64,000 nt of DNA, taken from Pseudomonadota bacterium (GTDB taxonomy: Bacteria > Myxococcota_A > Polyangia > Polyangiales > Polyangiaceae). The stretch lies in the NCBI GenBank assembly GCA_023402175.1, contig JAEXCN010000327.1:8851-72850 (forward strand). Reading direction: 5' to 3'. Each line of letters starts with the position of its first letter. Position 1 is the stretch's first letter. The translations under genes were made by a program, and so were the position numbers. Positions 60,497-64,000 of this stretch are shown here, in pieces. The notes beneath the pieces were generated by a model. The model did not search any database, was not told the DNA's origin, and saw nothing but the letters and a program-made list of their open reading frames with translations.

Positions 60497-61416
60497 GACG
60501 CATCCGTTGGGCGGCGGCCTCGGCGGCATGCGTGCTCGCGATCGCTCTCGCACCGCTCTCGTGCCGGCCGGATCTCGGCGATCGGGACTCGCTCGTCACA
60601 CGAACGGAGGTCCTCGCCGTCCGAGGTGAGCCGCCCGAGGCGAAGCCCGGCGAGGTCGTCCGATACGCGCTCCTGGTCGCGAGCCCGGAAGGAGCGATCA
60701 CCATGCCCGCCGCGAGCTGGGCGTTCTGCGCGACGCCGAAGCGTCTCACCGAGAACGGCGCGGCGAGCGCGGCATGCCTCGACGAAAGCGGCGTGCGTCC
60801 TCTTGCCGAAGGCACATCCGAGATCGAAGCTGCGATGCCCGCGGATGCATGCGCGCTCTTCGGTCCGGAGGTGACTTCGGCGGAGCTCCGCCCGCGCGAT
60901 CCCGACGTCACCGGCGGCTACTACCAGCCGCTCCGCGTGCGCGTGCCGGGCGCAGACGACACGTTCGGTCTCGAGCGCATCGCCTGTTCGCTCGCGAACG
61001 CGGCCGCCGACGTGACCGCCGACTTCGGACGGCGCTACGTCCGAAACACGAACCCCGAGCTCGGGCCGCTCGTCGCTTCCGTGGCAGGCGTCCCCGTCGC
61101 GTTCGACGCGATCCCTGCGGGCGCAAAGGTAACGTTCCGACTGAGCTGGCCCGAGTCGTCGGCAGAGCGTTACGTCGTCTACGACCTCGCGAGCCGCTCG
61201 CTCGTCGATCGCCGCGAGACGATGCGCGTGTCGTGGTTCGCGACCGCCGGCACGTTCGACAGCGATCGGACCGGACGCGCGGAGGACGAGCTCGAGACGT
61301 TCACCGAGAACGTCTGGGCCGCACCTTCCGAGCCGCGCACGACGCATCTCTTCGTCGTGCTCCGCGACGCTCGCGGTGGGGTCGCGTTCACGACGCAGGT
61401 GCTCGTCACGAAGTAG
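60493..61416 (+). CDS. lipoprotein, last gene of the transport operon
   Basis: 307 aa; GTG 60493 overlaps the receptor's TGA (GTGA). Lipoprotein signal AASAACVLAIALAPLSCRPD (Cys24). The mature protein is a repeated beta-sandwich pattern with internal Cys pairs (ASWAFCATPKRLTENG, ASAACLDESGVRP, PADACALFGPE) and strands VEVLAVRGEPPEAKPGEVVR, RVPGADDTFGLERIACS, FVVLRDARGGVAFTTQVLVT. No known domain recognised. Its position right after the TonB-dependent receptor suggests a surface partner that might bind the same substrate. Confidence 0.65.
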   Translation: MRRIRWAAASAACVLAIALAPLSCRPDLGDRDSLVTRTEVLAVRGEPPEAKPGEVVRYALLVASPEGAITMPAASWAFCATPKRLTENGAASAACLDESGVRPLAEGTSEIEAAMPADACALFGPEVTSAELRPRDPDVTGGYYQPLRVRVPGADDTFGLERIACSLANAAADVTADFGRRYVRNTNPELGPLVASVAGVPVAFDAIPAGAKVTFRLSWPESSAERYVVYDLASRSLVDRRETMRVSWFATAGTFDSDRTGRAEDELETFTENVWAAPSEPRTTHLFVVLRDARGGVAFTTQVLVTK

Positions 61417-61440
61417 CCCGCCGGATCTTCGCGTCGGCGC

Positions 61441-62265
61441 TCAGCGTGGCGGCCGCGCGGGTAGCGCTCCGACGAAGCGCTCGAGCAGTCCGAGAATCTG
61501 CTCGACCGAAAGCCCCATCGTCGAAGCGACCTCGCCGATCGTCGTCGATGCATCGAACGTCGCGAACGACCCACGCTGCCCGCGCACCGGCGGGCTCGGT
61601 GGGCGGAGGGCCACGCGCGGCTCGAGCGCCGCGAAGGGCATCGCTCGTGGACGCTCGGCGCCGTCGTCGAGGACGGGGAAGCGCGGCGGCGCCGAGGACG
61701 CGAGCGCGGCGAGGCTCGAGCGGCACTCGCGCGCAATCGTGAGCAGCATCGAATCGTCGATGCCCTGCGCGATGAGCTCGTTCGCGAGCTCGAGCGCGGG
61801 TGCGTATTCGCTCGCGAGGAACATCCGATAGACCTCACGAGCCGCGCGGCTCTGGTTCGCGAGCGACAGCGTCGGGCTGGTCTGGTCGTCCGAGACCCTG
61901 AAGCGGCGCTCGACTTGCGTCTGCGTGTCGTCGTCGTCGACGAGGAGCTCTTCGTCGAGGACCTCTTCGTCTTCATCGACGGTCTCGGCGCCGGCGGTCG
62001 CCTCCGCGCACGGACGCGCCATCGGCGGTACCGGCACCGTGTCGCGTCGTCGGGCGACCGGAGCTCCTTCGTGCGAGGTCAGCGTATCCGCCTCCTTCGG
62101 GAAGGCGAGCTCGCCGCGTCGAAGCGTGTCGTGCTCCTCGCCAGGGAAGCGCCCGAGGCTCTGCTCCGGGATCGGCGGCGTCCCGCTCGGCGGCGTCCCG
62201 CTCGGCGACGTGGGCGCGTTCGTGCCGCGCGCGGCTCCCCTCGCCTCGTCGGGTCCCCTCGTCAT
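61441..62265 (-). CDS. hypothetical regulatory-type protein, 274 aa
   Basis: 274 aa from ATG 62265 (62286 is an alternative 7 residues longer). Residues ~1-110 are Pro/Thr/Ala/Asp-rich and probably disordered (SPSGTPPSGTPP, TVDEDEEVLDEELLVDDDD). Residues ~130-185 are helical (SRAAREVYRMFLASEYAPAL, ELANELIAQGIDDSMLLTIA). The C-terminal ~35 residues (STTIGEVASTMGLSVEQILG, LLERFVGALPARPP) resemble a helix-turn-helix-like segment. No kinase or DNA-binding family recognised with confidence. Divergent from the esterase gene across two palindromic sites, so it may be co-regulated with it. Confidence 0.55.
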   Translation of the reverse strand: MTRGPDEARGAARGTNAPTSPSGTPPSGTPPIPEQSLGRFPGEEHDTLRRGELAFPKEADTLTSHEGAPVARRRDTVPVPPMARPCAEATAGAETVDEDEEVLDEELLVDDDDTQTQVERRFRVSDDQTSPTLSLANQSRAAREVYRMFLASEYAPALELANELIAQGIDDSMLLTIARECRSSLAALASSAPPRFPVLDDGAERPRAMPFAALEPRVALRPPSPPVRGQRGSFATFDASTTIGEVASTMGLSVEQILGLLERFVGALPARPPR

Positions 62266-62364
62266 GGCAGCGCCATCGTGGTCCAAACGGCGCTCGCGTG
62301 GAAGCCAAAGACGACGTGCGCATCGACGCCGCTCGCGACGCCCGAGCGATCGTCGACAGGCACT

Positions 62365-62380
62365 TAGAGCGCTAGCTCTA
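62365..62380. promoter_or_regulatory. palindromic operator candidate, copy 1
   Basis: TAGAGC-gcta-GCTCTA, perfect 6-bp arms. It is one of two copies in the divergent intergenic region and lies 100 bp before the ATG of the hypothetical gene (minus strand). The arms are identical to copy 2, which points to one dimeric regulator (MarR/TetR-like sites have this shape). Confidence 0.6.
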
Positions 62381-62453
62381 GGCAGAGCGAACGACTCGTC
62401 TCAGACGCGCATCATCATACTGTGGAGCTATGGACACCGGCCCTCTCCGCTTG

Positions 62454-62469
62454 TAGAGCAATAGCTCTA
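62454..62469. promoter_or_regulatory. palindromic operator candidate, copy 2
   Basis: TAGAGC-aata-GCTCTA, with the same arms as copy 1 and 89 bp away, ending 16 bp before the esterase ATG and overlapping the expected Shine-Dalgarno/promoter region. Binding here would block transcription or translation of the esterase gene. Confidence 0.6.
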
Positions 62470-62485
62470 ACGAGGAGGGCTCCGG

Positions 62486-63673
62486 ATGTCGACGGAACTG
62501 CACGCGCTTCGCTCCGCTATCCGCATCGCGATGATCGTCGCGCTCGTCGCATGTGGAACCTCGGCTCCGACGACAAGCGCGCCGCCTCCGGGCGCGACCG
62601 GGAACGTGTCCGATCCGTCCGATCCGTCCGGTCCTTCCGCGCCCTCGTCGTCGTCGTCTTCATCGTCTTCGTCGTCTTCAGGTTCGCCCTCGACCCCGGA
62701 TGGATCGAAAGACGATGCCGGCTCGCCGAGCAGCGATGGAGGATTCTCGCTCGCGAATGTCTCGTGCGCGATGGCTCCGCCGGCCGGGGCGACGCTCGCT
62801 CCTCCGTTGCCGGTCTACGCCGGGACGTGTCCGTCGCTCGCCGCTCCTCCCGCTTTCACCACGCTCTCGAGCTCGGGAGCGAAGCGCGACTTCCTCGTCT
62901 TCCGCCCGCAGACGATTGCGTCTGGAGAGAAGCTTCCCGTCGTCTTCCTCTGGCACTGGCTCGGCGGCGATCCCGACGACGTGGGCAGCAGGCTCGAGGT
63001 GCAAGCCGCCGTCGATGCACGGCGCTTCATCGGCGTCGTACCGAAGGCCAAGGGTGACGCCCTCTTCCGCTGGCCGTTCGACACGTCGCAGTCGCAGTCG
63101 CGCGTCGACGAGGAAGCGAAGTTCTTCGACGACATGCTCGCGTGCGTCGCCGCCGCGCTGCCCGTCGACAAGGAATGTGTCTCATCTGCGGGCGTGAGCG
63201 CCGGCGCGCTCTGGACGGCGCAGCTCGCGGTTGCCCGATCGGAGCGGCTCGCGAGCATCGCTTCGCTCTCCGGCGGCACCGGAGCTTCAGTCGTGCGCAG
63301 CTGGTCGACGACGCCTCATCGCTTGCCGGCGCTCGTCCTCTGGGGAGGTTCGGGGGACACGTATCCCGAGCAGCTCCCGATCATGAACTTCGAAAAGGCG
63401 TCGAACGACATGCTCGGCGCGCTGACGAAGGACGGACACTTCGCCGTCGAGTGCATCCACAACTGCGGTCATGCCGTTCCGCCATTCGATCCGCCGCCGC
63501 CTGGCGGAATGCTCTTCGACATGCTGTGGCGCTTCGTGCTCGACCACCCGTACTGGCTCGCGGCCGGACAGTCGCCTTACACGGCGAAGCCCTTCCCGGC
63601 GGGCTTTCCGTCGTGGTGCGCGATCGGCAAAGGACACGCGACACCGCGGCCGGCGAACGAGGCCTGCCAGTGA
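62486..63673 (+). CDS. secreted alpha/beta-hydrolase (PHB depolymerase/feruloyl-esterase-like lipoprotein)
   Basis: 395 aa lipoprotein. Signal SAIRIAMIVALVACGTS (Cys23) and a ~60-residue Ser/Pro/Gly linker with 12 serines in a row. Hydrolase domain ~95-380: KRDFLVFRPQTIASGEKLPV, VVFLWHWLGGDPDDVGSRLE (oxyanion region), nucleophile elbow GVSAG in CVSSAGVSAGALWTAQLAVA, GGSGDTYPEQLP for the acid, and CIHNCGHAVPPF for the catalytic His. Disulfide candidates are C in VSCAMAPP...GTCPSLA and the HNC. The family includes PHB depolymerases and plant-cell-wall feruloyl esterases. Start ATG 62486 after GAGGAGGG. Expression is probably controlled by the operator at 62454. Confidence 0.82.
   Translation: MSTELHALRSAIRIAMIVALVACGTSAPTTSAPPPGATGNVSDPSDPSGPSAPSSSSSSSSSSSSGSPSTPDGSKDDAGSPSSDGGFSLANVSCAMAPPAGATLAPPLPVYAGTCPSLAAPPAFTTLSSSGAKRDFLVFRPQTIASGEKLPVVFLWHWLGGDPDDVGSRLEVQAAVDARRFIGVVPKAKGDALFRWPFDTSQSQSRVDEEAKFFDDMLACVAAALPVDKECVSSAGVSAGALWTAQLAVARSERLASIASLSGGTGASVVRSWSTTPHRLPALVLWGGSGDTYPEQLPIMNFEKASNDMLGALTKDGHFAVECIHNCGHAVPPFDPPPPGGMLFDMLWRFVLDHPYWLAAGQSPYTAKPFPAGFPSWCAIGKGHATPRPANEACQ
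62644..62679 (+). repeat. 12-codon serine run in the esterase linker
   Basis: TCG repeated with TCT/TCA variants gives twelve consecutive serine codons in the linker between lipobox and hydrolase domain. The trinucleotide repeat could expand or contract without a frameshift. Confidence 0.9.
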
Positions 63674-63693
63674 GACGCCCGTTCGCGATGTCG

Positions 63694-64000
63694 TCACGCG
63701 CGATACCGACTCCAATCGATCTTCAGCCGACGCATTTTTCCGCGGAGTGTGTGGGGGTTCACGCCGAGAAGGTCCGCCGCTCCGCCCCGTCCCTCGATGC
63801 GTCCGCGGGTGAGGCCGAGCGCACGAGCGATGTGCGTGCGCATCGCGTCGTCGAGCGTCGCAAGCAGCTCGCCCGTCGGCGAGGGTGAGCTCGAGGTCGA
63901 CGGCGTCGCTCGCGGCGATCGCGACGTGTCGCCGCGCGCGGCCGCGATCTCGAGGCACCGTCCACCGCCGAGGATCGCGGCGCGCTCGACGCCGGCTGCG
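63694..64000 (-). CDS. sigma-54-dependent transcriptional activator, C-terminal part
   Basis: The 101-residue C-terminus of a regulator whose N-terminus lies beyond position 64000. The Fis-type helix-turn-helix reads AADLLGVNPHTLRGKMRRLK, followed by the usual IDW...R ending; upstream VERAAILGGGRCLEIAAARG matches the region after the AAA+ module in NtrC-type activators (N-V-[IV]-E-R-A-...). Only this DNA-binding end is inside the window; the ATPase and sensor domains are off the end. It converges on the esterase gene with 20 bp between stops. Targets unknown; the operators at 62365/62454 have a different symmetry from typical sigma-54 enhancer sites. Confidence 0.85.
   Translation of the reverse strand, partial: AAGVERAAILGGGRCLEIAAARGDTSRSPRATPSTSSSPSPTGELLATLDDAMRTHIARALGLTRGRIEGRGGAADLLGVNPHTLRGKMRRLKIDWSRYRA

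Overview
The window is high-GC, densely coded bacterial DNA with no tRNA, rRNA or CRISPR array that I can see. Its content points to a myxobacterium (Myxococcota, probably Polyangia). It carries many Cys-rich and Asp/Gly-rich lipoproteins, a MopE-type protein, an IgGFc-binding-type lipoprotein, a membrane Ser/Thr kinase with an Ala/Pro-rich tail, a PP2C phosphatase, an ECF sigma/NrsF pair, caspase-like peptidases and the end of a sigma-54 activator. The taxonomy is inferred from gene content only.

Layout. 1-9956: end of an ArsA-type ATPase, a 47-aa zinc-ribbon protein, three surface or envelope proteins, an MpaB-family oxygenase, an acyl-CoA thioesterase and asnS. 9957-13348: a gene-poor island in which one HNH nuclease gene sits between two degenerate inverted copies of a 0.5-0.6 kb sequence, with four copies of a short dyad motif. 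13349-24989: a lipoprotein, glgA, NrsF plus ECF sigma, a small outer-membrane protein, a Ser/Thr kinase, a fused RNA m5U-methyltransferase/pseudouridine synthase, a DUF4911-like protein with a geranylgeranyl-reductase-like flavoprotein, and an atypical SDR. 25021-31464: a modular Cys-rich lipoprotein, a methyltransferase with its overlapping partner, and a large lipoprotein.

31697-41818: frr, a PP2C phosphatase, a DedA protein, a methylmalonyl-CoA mutase large subunit with a coupled membrane protein, the tightly overlapping haem operon hemE-hemH-hemG, and a radical SAM/SPASM protein divergent from a zinc-ribbon membrane protein. 42513-50866: two lipoproteins followed by three tandem caspase-like proteins, each with an EF-hand-like loop and a probable C-terminal beta-barrel; the last four genes are linked by 4-bp overlaps. 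This is the best candidate for an undescribed system. 50923-53620: a DUF4169 protein, a small acidic protein and a large-subunit catalase.

53859-61416: six co-directional genes for envelope transport: a PstS-like binding protein, a lipoprotein, an OprO/P-like porin, a YfaP-like lipoprotein, a TonB-dependent receptor carrying its own TonB C-terminal domain, and a lipoprotein. 61441-64000: an uncharacterised protein divergent from a secreted esterase, with two near-identical palindromes between them, then the C-terminal part of a sigma-54-dependent regulator.

All functions are read from motifs and family knowledge; no database search was possible.
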